Shown piece after piece: positions 1-10,555 of a DNA stretch of 35,018 nt. The notes below the pieces were generated by a model that saw only the letters and a list, made by a program, of their open reading frames with translations, did not search any database and was not told the origin of the DNA. How positions within the stretch are numbered: position 1 is the first letter of the stretch; each line of letters starts with the position of its first letter. The stretch spans positions 1 to 35,018 of the forward strand of contig JACPCL010000010.1 of assembly GCA_016179765.1 (NCBI GenBank), written 5' to 3'. Both the position numbers and the translations under genes were made by a program. Source of the DNA: Chloroflexota bacterium. GTDB lineage: Bacteria; Chloroflexota; Dehalococcoidia; Lucifugimonadales; JACPCL1.

Positions 1-81
1 AAGGGCAAGAAAACCGGATCGGAAGACACCAAAAGCCACCCTTCACCAAGAAAATATCCCATCTATCTGGTTACAACAGCC

Positions 82-99
82 TTTTTCAACACCCTGCTA
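82..99. repeat. Transposon-end-like 18-nt motif, copy 1
   Basis: The plus-strand 18-mer TTTTTCAACACCCTGCTA matches the 18-mer at 30557-30574 at 16 of 18 positions in the same orientation. The histidine kinase reading frame loses family similarity exactly where this motif begins, and its stop codon (86-88) lies inside the motif. Similar sequences occur at the ends of bacterial insertion elements, but no transposase is visible here. The rest of a possible element would lie left of the window. Confidence 0.45.
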
Positions 100-1045
100 T
101 ACCCTGGTCGGCTACGCCAACAACCAGTCTCTGCTTTGGTGTATCTTCAGAGACGGATATAGTAATCTGCCCTCCCTTGGGGCTGTATTTGATGGCATTA
201 CTGAGGAAATTGACAAACACCTGGGTCAGCTTATCCTTGTCTGCAACGACCGGTGGTAGCCTCGGTGGCGCATCCACCTTAAGGGTGTGACGGTTGGTGG
301 TGGCGCTAACGTAGCCCATCATCTCCTGGATAACCAAACTGATTTCTAGCTTTTCCCTGCGCACTGCCAGTCGGCCTGACTGAACGCGAGAGAAGGTCAG
401 CAGGTCATCAAGGATTTTGGAAAGGCGCTCGCTGTCTTTATGGATACGCTCCAGCCACTCCCGCCTTCGTTCCTCCGAGACGTCCTGCGTTAACAGCAGT
501 TCGCTGAAGCCGTAAAGGGTGGTCAGCGGCATGCGAAACGCGTTGGACGCCATAGACAAGAATTCGTTTTTGACGGCATCGGTTTCAAGAAGGATAACTG
601 CTTGCGTTTCTGCCCTGCGGCGACGGGACTCTGTACCGTAAAGAAGCACGATGAGGAACCCCATTGTCAAGACAATGGCCACCTGCAACACTAAGTCCCG
701 GATTTCGTTAGGCTGCGGGCTCCTGCCAAAAATGTACGGCGTGAAAATGAAGGGTATGGAAGATATAACAGTGGTAAGAAGAGCCAAAAGCCCGCCCTTC
801 ATGCCGAAGACGATGCCCGCATAGACCACGATGAGCAGGAACTCAGCCTCGTGAATGGCGTGAAGCCTGAAGTAGGGAAGCGTTCCTAGAATCTGGCGCA
901 TCTGTGGGAAGTAGGTGGCATAGTGCGTGGCAAGATGCAAGACGAGGGCCACGACGATGATGACCCCGTGCGTTCTGCGGAAACGCGGGTCGGTCAGATA
1001 ACCCAGTCCGCGTTCAAAGGAATCGCTCACGCCCTGGAACAGCAT
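86..1045 (-). CDS. Membrane sensor histidine kinase, C-terminally truncated and lacking the phospho-acceptor His
   Basis: The 319-residue product starts with about four hydrophobic segments (roughly residues 27-45, 66-83, 85-105 and 118-138), as in membrane-anchored sensor kinases. A HisKA dimerisation helix (about 155-225) and the start of a HATPase_c domain (N-box near 278-287) follow. The H-box usually reads SHELRTPL. Here it reads SNAFRMPL, so the phosphorylated His is Asn168 (codon AAC at 544-542). The ATPase domain stops straight after VADQGI, where kinases normally continue GIP and run another 50 or more residues including the G2 box. The frame ends in a transposon-end-like motif. GGGAGAGG lies just upstream of the ATG. 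One line inside the gene (541-600) is 27/60 G+C, well below the neighbours. It is most likely a decaying pseudogene. A non-catalytic sensor is the alternative. Confidence 0.8.
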   Translation of the reverse strand: MLFQGVSDSFERGLGYLTDPRFRRTHGVIIVVALVLHLATHYATYFPQMRQILGTLPYFRLHAIHEAEFLLIVVYAGIVFGMKGGLLALLTTVISSIPFIFTPYIFGRSPQPNEIRDLVLQVAIVLTMGFLIVLLYGTESRRRRAETQAVILLETDAVKNEFLSMASNAFRMPLTTLYGFSELLLTQDVSEERRREWLERIHKDSERLSKILDDLLTFSRVQSGRLAVRREKLEISLVIQEMMGYVSATTNRHTLKVDAPPRLPPVVADKDKLTQVFVNFLSNAIKYSPKGGQITISVSEDTPKQRLVVGVADQGIAGC

Positions 1046-1167
1046 CAGTTGCCTCTCCCGCTTCGCTTCTGCAATCCACGTTCCGCGCTCAAATAAGGGT
1101 GCTACTCACCTTTACTGCACACGGCTCTTGCAGGTCCACAGATCTACTTGGAGGCGTTGCGCCTGCG

Positions 1168-2352
1168 TCAGCTCAGGCGCCGGAAGAGCGTCGCGCACCC
1201 CTGGCCGCCGCCCACGCACATGGTCACCAGGCCCACCTCCTTGTCCTGCCGGGCCAGCTCCTCCATCAGCTTCACCGTCATCACGGCCCCCGTGGCCCCC
1301 ACCGGGTGCCCCAGCGAGATGCCACTGCCGTTGACGTTCGTCCTCTCCATGTCCAGGCCCAGCTCCCGAATGCAGTAGAGGGCCTGGGCCGCGAAGGCCT
1401 CGTTCAGTTCAATGAGGTCTATGTCCTTCAGGGACATCCCTGTCTTGGCCAGCACCTTGCGCACGGCTGGCACCGGCCCCGTGCCCATGAGGGCGGGGTC
1501 CACCCCTGCGATGGCCCTGCCTACCCAGGCCAGCCGGGGCTTCAGCCCCAGGGCCTTGGCCCGCTCCTCGGACATGACCACCACGGCGGCGGCCCCGTCG
1601 TTAATGCCCGAGGAGTTGCCAGGCGTGACGGTGCCGTCCTTCTTGAAGGCCGGCTTCAGCGCGGCCAGGGACTCCAGAGTGGTGTCGGCTCGGGGTTGCT
1701 CGTCCCGCTCCACCAGGAGAGGGCTGCCCCTGCGCTGCGGCACGGAGACGGGGACGACCTGCCTGGCGAAGCGGCCCTCCTCCCACGCCTTCACCGCCCG
1801 CTGGTGGCTCAGGAGGGCAAGCTGGTCCTGGTCAGCGCGGGTCACCTCAAAGGTCGCCGCCACGTTCTCCGCCGTCACGCCCATGTGGTAGTGGTTCACC
1901 GGGCAGCTCAGACCCTCCACCAGGGAGTCGTCCAGGACGCCATTGCCCATGCGCAGGCCGTCCCATCGGACGTTGCGCGCGAAGTACGGCGCGGTGCTCA
2001 TGCTTTCCAGTCCACCAGCCACGACCACCTCCGCCTCCTCGGCGCAGATGGCCAGGGCCGCCAGGTTGATAGCCTCCAGCCCAGAGGAGCACTGGCGGTT
2101 GACGGCGATGGCGGGGACCTCCTGGGGAATGCCCGCCTTCAGCGCGGCGAGGCGCGCGGCGTAGCCCGCCTCTTCCGACTGCAAGGCGTTGCCCAAGATG
2201 ACCTCGTCCACGTGGGAGGGCGAGAGGCCGGCCCGTTCCAGGGCGGCCTTGATGGCGATGGCCCCCAGATCCGAGGCGGGAAGGCCCTTGAAGGTTCCGC
2301 CAAACCTGCCGATGGGCGTCCTGGCCCCGCTGATGATGACCACCTTGCGCAT
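1168..2352 (-). CDS. Thiolase (acetyl-CoA C-acyltransferase)
   Basis: This 394-residue protein has the usual thiolase length. It would catalyse CoA-dependent cleavage of 3-ketoacyl-CoA or the reverse condensation of two acetyl-CoA, in the cytoplasm. The nucleophile is Cys88 in NRQCSSG. The catalytic His is in [12 protein letters not shown], and the second Cys is in the C-terminal [11 protein letters not shown] motif. The N-terminus [19 protein letters not shown] is typical. An in-frame ATG exists at 2394. The start at 2352 is preferred because it begins the conserved domain and has AGGAG eight bases upstream. With the enoyl-CoA hydratase-like gene nearby it suggests fatty-acid or acyl-CoA turnover. 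Whether it is a biosynthetic acetoacetyl-CoA thiolase or a degradative one cannot be told from sequence alone. Confidence 0.95.
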   Translation of the reverse strand: MRKVVIISGARTPIGRFGGTFKGLPASDLGAIAIKAALERAGLSPSHVDEVILGNALQSEEAGYAARLAALKAGIPQEVPAIAVNRQCSSGLEAINLAALAICAEEAEVVVAGGLESMSTAPYFARNVRWDGLRMGNGVLDDSLVEGLSCPVNHYHMGVTAENVAATFEVTRADQDQLALLSHQRAVKAWEEGRFARQVVPVSVPQRRGSPLLVERDEQPRADTTLESLAALKPAFKKDGTVTPGNSSGINDGAAAVVVMSEERAKALGLKPRLAWVGRAIAGVDPALMGTGPVPAVRKVLAKTGMSLKDIDLIELNEAFAAQALYCIRELGLDMERTNVNGSGISLGHPVGATGAVMTVKLMEELARQDKEVGLVTMCVGGGQGCATLFRRLS

Positions 2353-2442
2353 AGCGCCATCTCCTGATGGGAGTCTTGTGCCCAACAGCAGCATTGTCCC
2401 CCTACCTGGCCCCGTGTCAAAGGGTGCGTGGACTACGGAAGG

Positions 2443-3081
2443 TTACGGTGCATTGCTACCTGGCGCTCGTGGAGATGCAGGCGTTGTCCCTGTCCTAGAG
2501 CGCCTATCTGCGTTCCGCTTAGGGAGCACATAGATATACTCAAAGAACGCATCGCAGAACTCTATCACTGCCTCAGCATCGGCTTGTTCGCCCCAAATCT
2601 TGCTAGGGTCGCCCCACTCATCGCCACCAGTCCCATGTCCAGCTAATTTCCCGCCTATCCGAGCGTGGTCTGCCCAGTCCTTTAGGTCAGGCGTGAGTTT
2701 GTGTGAGTCCACCAGAGCCTTCAATTGTGTAGGTAGGTCGCCTTTTGATGGTGCGCCCAATCCGATGAGCGCATCTACCATAGCTCTGCGGCACATGAGT
2801 AACGCTCCGTTCGGCGCATCGACCGCAAAACAAACAAGAGCTTCCTGGTAAGACTTCTTCACGTTGTCTGGCAATTCTGATGGGGCCTGCCGAACTTTAC
2901 TTGATGGATATTGCTCACGAACAATGTCACGACCTTCGTCAGTCTTGAAATAGACGACGTTCCGACAAGTACGGCAGAAGGCCAATCCACGAAGAAATCC
3001 CGTCCCATTAGGTTCTTCAGCTATTGCCGCTATTCGCATATCCTGGTACAAGTTGCAGTAGGGGCATGTGATATTGGGCAC
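2443..3081 (-). CDS. DUF4145-like protein with N-terminal zinc ribbon
   Basis: The 212-residue protein opens with a two-knuckle zinc-binding motif, CPYC (6-9) and CRTC (36-39). A helical region follows, containing the CRRAMVDALI-type helix and the HARIGGKLAGHGT segment I associate with the DUF4145 family. The molecular function of that family is not established. Members occur alone, in mobile regions or fused to nuclease-type proteins. The start is GTG with a strong AGGAGGAG about five bases upstream. The last 25 residues are basic, Ser/Pro-rich and look unstructured. Base composition is lower than the neighbours (30/60 G+C at 2881-2940), and the gene sits between acyl-CoA genes with no evident link, so acquisition by transfer is plausible. 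The family call is by motif resemblance only. Confidence 0.75.
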   Translation of the reverse strand: MPNITCPYCNLYQDMRIAAIAEEPNGTGFLRGLAFCRTCRNVVYFKTDEGRDIVREQYPSSKVRQAPSELPDNVKKSYQEALVCFAVDAPNGALLMCRRAMVDALIGLGAPSKGDLPTQLKALVDSHKLTPDLKDWADHARIGGKLAGHGTGGDEWGDPSKIWGEQADAEAVIEFCDAFFEYIYVLPKRNADRRSRTGTTPASPRAPGSNAP

Positions 3082-3199
3082 GGCAGCCTCCTCCTCTTGG
3101 ATGGAGGCAGTGTAGTCGGATCAATCGGTTCCATCAAGCACCTCCCCTGAGTGGTTTGGGGAAATGGGAATGAAGCACCTGAGAAGGGAAGACCCCGTA

Positions 3200-3208
3200 T
3201 GCTATAAT
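3200..3208 (+). promoter_or_regulatory. Extended -10 promoter for the hydratase-prs-secA cluster
   Basis: The sequence TGCTATAAT is a perfect extended -10 (TG at 3200-3201, TATAAT at 3203-3208), 35 bases before the ATG at 3243. No good -35 hexamer lies 17 bases upstream, which is normal for extended -10 promoters. The purA promoter has the same TGCTATA arrangement. Confidence 0.6.
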
Positions 3209-3242
3209 CGCCTGGCAGGGAGTTTCGGCAAGCGAGGCCCTC

Positions 3243-4067
3243 ATGCCCCCCTACGAAAGCGTTATCCTGGACAAGAACCCCGATACACACATCGCCAGGC
3301 TCACCCTGAACCGGCCGGACCGCCTCAACGCCATCAACGCCCAGATGGGCCTTGAGCTGGCGGAGGCCGTGGAGGACGTGGCCGCCGATGACGATATGCG
3401 TGTCCTGGTGCTCACCGGCGCCGGCCGTGGCTTCTGCTCCGGGGCCGATACGGGCGGCATGGCCGGCGGCGGCCGCGAGCAGGGGCCCCATTCCGGCGAG
3501 CGCAGCGCCGAGGAGGTCCGCCGGGGCTTCCGCAATGCCCAGCGCCTCATCCTGGGCCTCCAGCGCATGGAGAAACCCACCATCGCCATGATCAACGGCG
3601 TGGCTGTGGGGGCCGGCTTTGACCTGGCCTGCGCCTGCGATATCCGCATCGGCTCGCCCCAGGCGCGCTTCATGGTCGCCTTTGTCCGCATCGGCCTCTT
3701 CCCTGGCTACGGCGGCACATGGCTCTACGCCCGCGCCCTGGGCAGCGTGGGCAAGGCGGCGGAGCTCCTCTTTACGGGCGACTTCATGGAGGCCGACGAG
3801 GCCCACCGGTATGGCCTGCTCAACCACCTGGTGGAGCCGGACCGGCTGGAACCCTTTACCATGGACATGGCGGGGCGCATCGCCCAGGGGCCGCCTATCG
3901 CCATCCGCCTGGCCAAGCTCATGCTGTACAAGGGTCTGGAGTTTGACCTAGAGACGGCCTTGCACATGGCCGCCGCCGCGGAAACCATTACCCTCACCTC
4001 CCAGGACCACCGGGAAGGCGTTGAAGCCTTCCGTGAGAAGCGAAAGGCTAACTACAGAGGTCGCTAA
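3243..4067 (+). CDS. Enoyl-CoA hydratase/isomerase (crotonase family)
   Basis: This 274-residue crotonase-fold protein would act on an acyl-CoA thioester in the cytoplasm. The oxyanion-hole segments are GRGFCSGAD (61-69) and NGVAVGAGFDLA (118-129). In classical hydratases two Glu residues activate water. The second is kept (Glu174 in KAAELLFTG), but the first, normally in PEI.LG, is Phe in the segment AFVRIGLFPGYGGTW. That pattern is closer to PaaG-type isomerases than to true hydratases, so isomerisation or another crotonase reaction is likely. A Gly-rich loop (72-78) is unusual. The stop codon overlaps the prs start (TAATG), giving translational coupling. It is divergent from the DUF4145-like gene. 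Confidence 0.92.
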   Translation: MPPYESVILDKNPDTHIARLTLNRPDRLNAINAQMGLELAEAVEDVAADDDMRVLVLTGAGRGFCSGADTGGMAGGGREQGPHSGERSAEEVRRGFRNAQRLILGLQRMEKPTIAMINGVAVGAGFDLACACDIRIGSPQARFMVAFVRIGLFPGYGGTWLYARALGSVGKAAELLFTGDFMEADEAHRYGLLNHLVEPDRLEPFTMDMAGRIAQGPPIAIRLAKLMLYKGLEFDLETALHMAAAAETITLTSQDHREGVEAFREKRKANYRGR

Positions 4068-5017
4068 TGCCTTCTTACGACGAGCTACGCGTCTTTAGCG
4101 GCAACGCCCACACAGAGCTGGCCCGCTCCATCTGTGACTACCTGGGCATACCTCCTGGAGACGTCAACGTCTTCAAGTTCTCCAACGACAACACCTTCGT
4201 CCAGTTCCAGGAGAACATCCGCCAGCGGGACGTCTTCCTGGTGCAACCCTTCTCCTATCCTGTCAATGACAGGGTCATGGAGCTTCTGATCATGATAGAC
4301 GCCGCCAGGCGAGCCTCCGCCGGCCGCATCACCGCTGTCATCCCCTACTACGCCTATGGACGCACCGACAAGAAGGACCAGCCCCGAGTACCCATCACCG
4401 CCCGCCTTATCGCAGACCTCCTCACCACCGCCGGCGCCGACCGTCTCCTTACCATTGACCTCCACGCCGGTCAGATACAAGGTTTCTTCAACATCCCCGT
4501 GGACGAGTTGACGGCCCTGCCCATCCTTGCCCGCTACCTGAAGGAGAAGGAGCTCCAGGAGGTGGTGGTGGTGGCTACGGACATAGGCGCCACCAAGCGT
4601 GCGCGGAACATGGCCGAGCGCCTCAATGCACCCCTGGCCATCATGGAGAAGCGACGGCTGGGGAATAACGACCGGACGGAGACGCTGAACGTCATAGGTG
4701 AGGTGAATGGCAAAACTGCCGTCATGGTGGACGACGAGGTGGACACCGGGGGCACGCTAATCAGCTCCGCCAAGGTCCTGGAGCTGCAAGGCGTCAGGGA
4801 GATCTACGCCTGCTGCACACACGGCGTCCTCTCCGCCGGCGCGGCGGACCGCATCGCCGCCAGCAACCTGAAGGAGATGGTGGTCACCGACACCCTGCCC
4901 ATCGCCGATGGCAAACGCAACCCCAAGGTCACCGTGCTTTCCGTAGCGCCCCTCCTGGGCGAGGCCATTCACCGCATCCATAGCGGCCTCTCCGTAGGGG
5001 CCATGTTTGAGACGTAG
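4067..5017 (+). CDS. prs: Ribose-phosphate pyrophosphokinase
   Basis: The 316-residue product is the normal length for a class I PRPP synthetase, which transfers pyrophosphate from ATP to ribose 5-phosphate for nucleotide, His and Trp synthesis. Visible hallmarks are VNDRVMELLIMIDA (66-79), the YAYGRTDKKD flexible region (95-104), the metal-binding DLHAGQIQGFF (131-141) and the PRPP-binding loop VDDEVDTGGT (221-230). The usual Asp of DLHADQ is Gly here, and VDDMVDTGGT has Glu instead of Met. Both look like family-level variation. It starts on the last base of the upstream stop codon and ends 8 bases before secA, so the three genes are probably co-transcribed. Confidence 0.97.
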   Translation: MPSYDELRVFSGNAHTELARSICDYLGIPPGDVNVFKFSNDNTFVQFQENIRQRDVFLVQPFSYPVNDRVMELLIMIDAARRASAGRITAVIPYYAYGRTDKKDQPRVPITARLIADLLTTAGADRLLTIDLHAGQIQGFFNIPVDELTALPILARYLKEKELQEVVVVATDIGATKRARNMAERLNAPLAIMEKRRLGNNDRTETLNVIGEVNGKTAVMVDDEVDTGGTLISSAKVLELQGVREIYACCTHGVLSAGAADRIAASNLKEMVVTDTLPIADGKRNPKVTVLSVAPLLGEAIHRIHSGLSVGAMFET

Positions 5018-5025
5018 GCATTGGA

Positions 5026-7692
<2,667 letters not shown>

Positions 7693-7703
7693 AAGCCACC
7701 ATT

Positions 7704-7852
7704 GTCATTCTGAGCGAGTGAGCCCGCCTAAGGCAGGCAAATGAAGCGAAGAATCTGGGGCGCTAGGCGTGGCATACGCCTTAAGACTTCGAGGACACGT
7801 ACCAAGCCATCTTAAGCCTTAGATTCTTCGTCGCTTCGCTCCTCGGAGTGAC
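7704..7852. repeat. MITE-like palindromic element, copy 1
   Basis: The 149-bp element runs from GTCATTCTGAG to CTCGGAGTGAC, which are imperfect terminal inverted repeats. Inside, AAGCGAAGAATCT on the left is mirrored by AGATTCTTCG on the right, so the whole could fold into a long branched hairpin. It lies directly after secA and may act as its transcription end. Related elements are at 24341-24478 and 32595-32733. It contains no coding sequence. Confidence 0.7.
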
Positions 7853-7879
7853 ACGGCAATACCAGGGGGCTATGTTACC

Positions 7880-8239
7880 ATGACCCCGCAAGCCGAAAAG
7901 CTGCTCACAGAAGCCACGGAGCTTGACCTGACCACCACGGGCCGCACCTCCGGCGAGCCCCGCACCGTGGAGCTATGGTTCGCCTACGACGAAGGCTACG
8001 TCTACTTCCTCACCGGCGACACCCACTGGGGGCGCAACCTGGAAGCGCACCCGGAGGCCACCCTACGGATAAAGCGTCGCCGTTTCAACGCCCGCCTGGA
8101 GCCTGTCGCCGAGGCAGAGGGAGCCTCCGTTAAGGCCCACATCATAGCTCTCTTCCGGGTCAAGTACGGCGACGAGACCGTGGGCCAGTGGTACGCCGGG
8201 CGCGAGCATACGCCCATCAAACTGCGTGTGCTATCCTGA
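7880..8239 (+). CDS. Small split-barrel flavoprotein-like protein (DUF385/nitroreductase-type)
   Basis: The 119-residue product has the pattern LTTTGRTSGEPRTVELWF (16-33), followed by a YVYFLTGD strand and a RNLEAHPEATLRI segment. This pattern is typical of the PNPOx-like split beta-barrel families that bind flavin or deazaflavin F420. Members reduce quinones, nitro compounds or other small molecules. The cofactor and substrate of this one are unknown. It is near the usual minimal length for the fold. It follows the palindromic element downstream of secA. TATGTT lies just before the ATG and no clear Shine-Dalgarno is visible. The fold call is fairly secure; the exact subfamily is not. Confidence 0.75.
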   Translation: MTPQAEKLLTEATELDLTTTGRTSGEPRTVELWFAYDEGYVYFLTGDTHWGRNLEAHPEATLRIKRRRFNARLEPVAEAEGASVKAHIIALFRVKYGDETVGQWYAGREHTPIKLRVLS

Positions 8240-8314
8240 CGCCGTGGCCCGCCGCGCCTGGCATGGACGAGGAGGGCAGAGGGACACAAAACTCTAAACG
8301 TAATGGAGGTGAAT

Positions 8315-8935
8315 ATGCCAACCAAATTTGAAACACTGAGTATGGAGCTTTATGCAACGGCGTTTGAACCAGATTCCGAAAGGCAGAAGATGGCGATTGA
8401 AACTTGGTTCAATCGTGCTATTGAAGTATTGCAGGCTGCCGTGGAAACCGAGCTTCGCTCGTACTTGAGTAATTACCTTGAGCGACTGACAACAGAGGAA
8501 GGTAGGCAGAGCATAGCCAGGAAGTTTCGAAACTATATGGAAAAGTATTGGCTGTCCATGGAGATTCGCCTAACACCACTTTATCTGTCTAGGAATATCA
8601 CCTGCCGCACAGTAGAACCAGCATCCAGCGAAGTGCGTGCCACAACAGTCCAGGCATATGACAATATGCTATCCCGAATTGAAGCAACCGAAACTGCAAA
8701 ACTTGTTGCCCTGCGCGAAGAAGCATTGAGCAATACAAATCTTGCCTCTGTAAGTAGCGAAACCCATGATGACGGCGGAGACTGGTCGGAAGATAGTAGC
8801 CCAGACCGTTCACCTAACGATGACAGGTCTGATGCTATGAACCCGAACAATGATGCCTACCAGTCAGCAATGGATAACCACAGCAACCAGATGAATCCTA
8901 ACAATGATGCATATTGGTCATCCAGGGGACGTTGA
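8315..8935 (+). CDS. Hypothetical protein with C-terminal MNPNNDAY repeats
   Basis: I do not recognise a catalytic domain in this 206-residue protein. Residues 1-135 look helical and charged. A Ser/Asp-rich linker follows (about 145-172). The last 35 residues hold two copies of MNPNNDAY (DNA 8837-8860 and 8891-8914), joined by QSAMDNHSNQ and ending in WSSRGR. GGAGGT sits four bases before the ATG at 8315. An in-frame ATG at 8303 overlaps that ribosome site and is rejected. Composition is unlike the surroundings: 28/60 G+C at 8341-8400 against 43/60 at 9121-9180 in the next gene. This suggests recent acquisition. The repeat tail may be a recognition or sorting motif, but that is speculation. 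Confidence 0.7.
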   Translation: MPTKFETLSMELYATAFEPDSERQKMAIETWFNRAIEVLQAAVETELRSYLSNYLERLTTEEGRQSIARKFRNYMEKYWLSMEIRLTPLYLSRNITCRTVEPASSEVRATTVQAYDNMLSRIEATETAKLVALREEALSNTNLASVSSETHDDGGDWSEDSSPDRSPNDDRSDAMNPNNDAYQSAMDNHSNQMNPNNDAYWSSRGR

Positions 8936-8998
8936 AAAACTAGCTATGCCCCACTTCAACTACAACCACCCCGTGTAGCCACACAGGACACCTCCCCC

Positions 8999-9766
8999 AT
9001 GACCACCTGGAACCCCACGCAGTACCTCCTCTTCGGCAACGAGCGCCTCCGTCCGGCGTTGGACCTGTTGGCGCGCATCCCGCTAGAAGCGCCTCGCGCC
9101 GTCTATGACCTGGGCTGCGGGACGGGCACGGCCACCGTCCTGCTCAAGGAGCGCTGGCCCAAGGCCCAGGTCACCGGTGTAGACTCGTCTTCGGAGATGC
9201 TGGAGCGGGCTCGGTCCCTGGGCAAGGACATCACCTGGCAGATGGACGACCTGAGCGTCTGGCAGCCGGACGCCCCCTGCGACCTCATCTACTCCAACGC
9301 TGCTCTGCACTGGCTGGACAGCCATCAACGGCTCTTCCCTCACCTTCTGGAAGGCCTGAAGCCGGGCGGCGCGCTGGCCGTGCAGATGCCCCAGAACTTC
9401 TCCGCTCCTTCACACACCTCCATCACCGAGGCTATCCACAGCGGCCCCTGGCGCAAGCGGTTGGAACCGCATTACCGCGCCCACCCTACCCTTGAGGCGT
9501 CGGCCTACTACGCTATCCTGAGACCCCGCGTCGCCAGCCTGGACATCTGGGAGACCACCTACTACCACGTGCTGTCAGGGGAGAACCCGGTGGTGGAGTG
9601 GACCAAGGGCAGCATCCTCCGTCCCCTCCTGGCCCAATTGGATGAAGGCGAGGCGAGGGCTTTCCTGGAGGAGTACGGCGCCCTCGTCCGCAAGGCCTAT
9701 CCCCCGGGACAGGACGGCAAGACCGTCTTGCCTTTCAAGCGCCTCTTCTTCATTGCAGTAAGGTAG
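8999..9766 (+). CDS. tam: Trans-aconitate 2-methyltransferase-like SAM-dependent methyltransferase
   Basis: The 255-residue length and the opening TWNPTQYLLFGNERLRPALDL match the Tam family. That family methylates trans-aconitate, a spontaneous inhibitor of the TCA cycle, using S-adenosylmethionine. SAM motif I is DLGCGTGTAT (37-46). The acidic loop GVDSSSEML and the SNAALHWLDSH segment also fit. The C-terminal LPFKRLFFIAVR is typical. The ATG is 63 bases after the preceding AT-rich gene with a poor Shine-Dalgarno, so it may have its own unseen promoter. Tam specificity is inferred from overall resemblance. A related small-molecule methyltransferase is possible. Confidence 0.88.
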   Translation: MTTWNPTQYLLFGNERLRPALDLLARIPLEAPRAVYDLGCGTGTATVLLKERWPKAQVTGVDSSSEMLERARSLGKDITWQMDDLSVWQPDAPCDLIYSNAALHWLDSHQRLFPHLLEGLKPGGALAVQMPQNFSAPSHTSITEAIHSGPWRKRLEPHYRAHPTLEASAYYAILRPRVASLDIWETTYYHVLSGENPVVEWTKGSILRPLLAQLDEGEARAFLEEYGALVRKAYPPGQDGKTVLPFKRLFFIAVR

Positions 9767-9789
9767 GTCTATGCGTTAGGCTATGCAGC

Positions 9790-10506
9790 ATGACATCCGC
9801 TGCCACTCATACGGCTTCCGCGCCCGCTGCCCTCAACGGCAAGGCCAACGGCAGCACGCCCGCCAGGCCCTCTCCAGCCGAGGTCATCGGCCAAATGCGC
9901 GCGGCCATCGCCAGCGGGACGCCATGGCAAGAGGCGCTGCTGCTGGCCGTGGGGCGCTGGCCCCTGGCTGCCGAGGAGATAGACGGCGTCCGCTACCAGT
10001 ACCTTCTTCTGGGGGAGGCCTTTGACTGGCTGATGCTGGCGGGCCGCCTGCTGGAGGAGGCCGGCGGCCTGGTGCCACCGGAGGAGGGGGAAGCCTTCCT
10101 CTTTGAGGGCAAGGTCCCGGCGGAGGTCACGCCGGAGCGGTTCCAGGAGCTCATCGGGCCGGAGAAGCACCGGGCGCACCTCAACTACTTCTACGGCGTC
10201 GTGGTGGAGGAGGCGCTGCTGCTGGCGGTGGAGGAGGAGGTCCGCAAGGACCGCTCCGCCCATGGACTGCCGGAAGGCCGGGACATCACGGACATGGCTC
10301 ACCAGCGCATCTACGGCGCGCCCCAGCAGGAGTTGCTGGCTACCTACTTTGCCGAAAAAAACCTCCCGACGCCAGTGCGCCTGTCGCTACACGAGCTGAA
10401 GGAGTTCACCTACTGGCTGTTCAAGCAGCGTGTCGCCTCTGCCGACAGCTCCAAGGTCGCCAGCGATACAAAGAAGGGCCTGGAGCGTCTGGCGGCAATG
10501 GCGTAA
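9790..10506 (+). CDS. Conserved-looking hypothetical protein
   Basis: This 238-residue protein has no family I can name. Residues 1-30 are Ala/Thr/Pro-rich and probably disordered. The remainder looks like an all-helical soluble domain rich in Glu, Leu and Arg. Segments include WPLAAEEIDGVRYQYLLLG, HLNYFYGVVVEEALLLAVEEE and LHELKEFTYWLFKQRV. No signal peptide, cysteine cluster or nucleotide-binding motif is visible. It follows tam by 23 bases on the same strand and is probably co-transcribed with it. Codon use is GC-rich like its neighbours, so it looks resident rather than acquired. The start is the first ATG of the frame; the Shine-Dalgarno is weak. Confidence 0.8.
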   Translation: MTSAATHTASAPAALNGKANGSTPARPSPAEVIGQMRAAIASGTPWQEALLLAVGRWPLAAEEIDGVRYQYLLLGEAFDWLMLAGRLLEEAGGLVPPEEGEAFLFEGKVPAEVTPERFQELIGPEKHRAHLNYFYGVVVEEALLLAVEEEVRKDRSAHGLPEGRDITDMAHQRIYGAPQQELLATYFAEKNLPTPVRLSLHELKEFTYWLFKQRVASADSSKVASDTKKGLERLAAMA

Positions 10507-10537
10507 AAAAATCCCCCTCTCCTGCGGGAGAGGGGGA
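10505..10537 (-). terminator. Intrinsic terminator of the redox operon
   Basis: An 11-bp perfect stem (10512-10522 with 10527-10537) has a 4-base loop. On the minus strand it is followed by seven U residues (A-run at 10505-10511). It lies 19 bases beyond the fpr stop. The same sequence abuts the stop of the convergent hypothetical gene, so it may also block plus-strand readthrough. Its C-rich/G-rich palindrome resembles the repeats between the binding-protein genes. Confidence 0.8.
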
Positions 10538-10555
10538 CACAGGGGGTGAGGTTAT

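Noticed and set aside
1159-1180. A 7-bp inverted repeat at the thiolase stop codon as a terminator
   Set aside because: The stem is short, overlaps the coding end and has no U tract on the minus strand.
1099-2367. Long plus-strand open frame opposite the thiolase
   Set aside because: The minus-strand frame encodes a complete thiolase with all catalytic motifs. The plus-strand frame is low-complexity His/Gly/Arg sequence.
8303-8314. Alternative start ATG at 8303 for the MNPNNDAY protein
   Set aside because: Its own codons form the GGAGGT ribosome site for the ATG at 8315, and nothing resembling a ribosome site lies before it.
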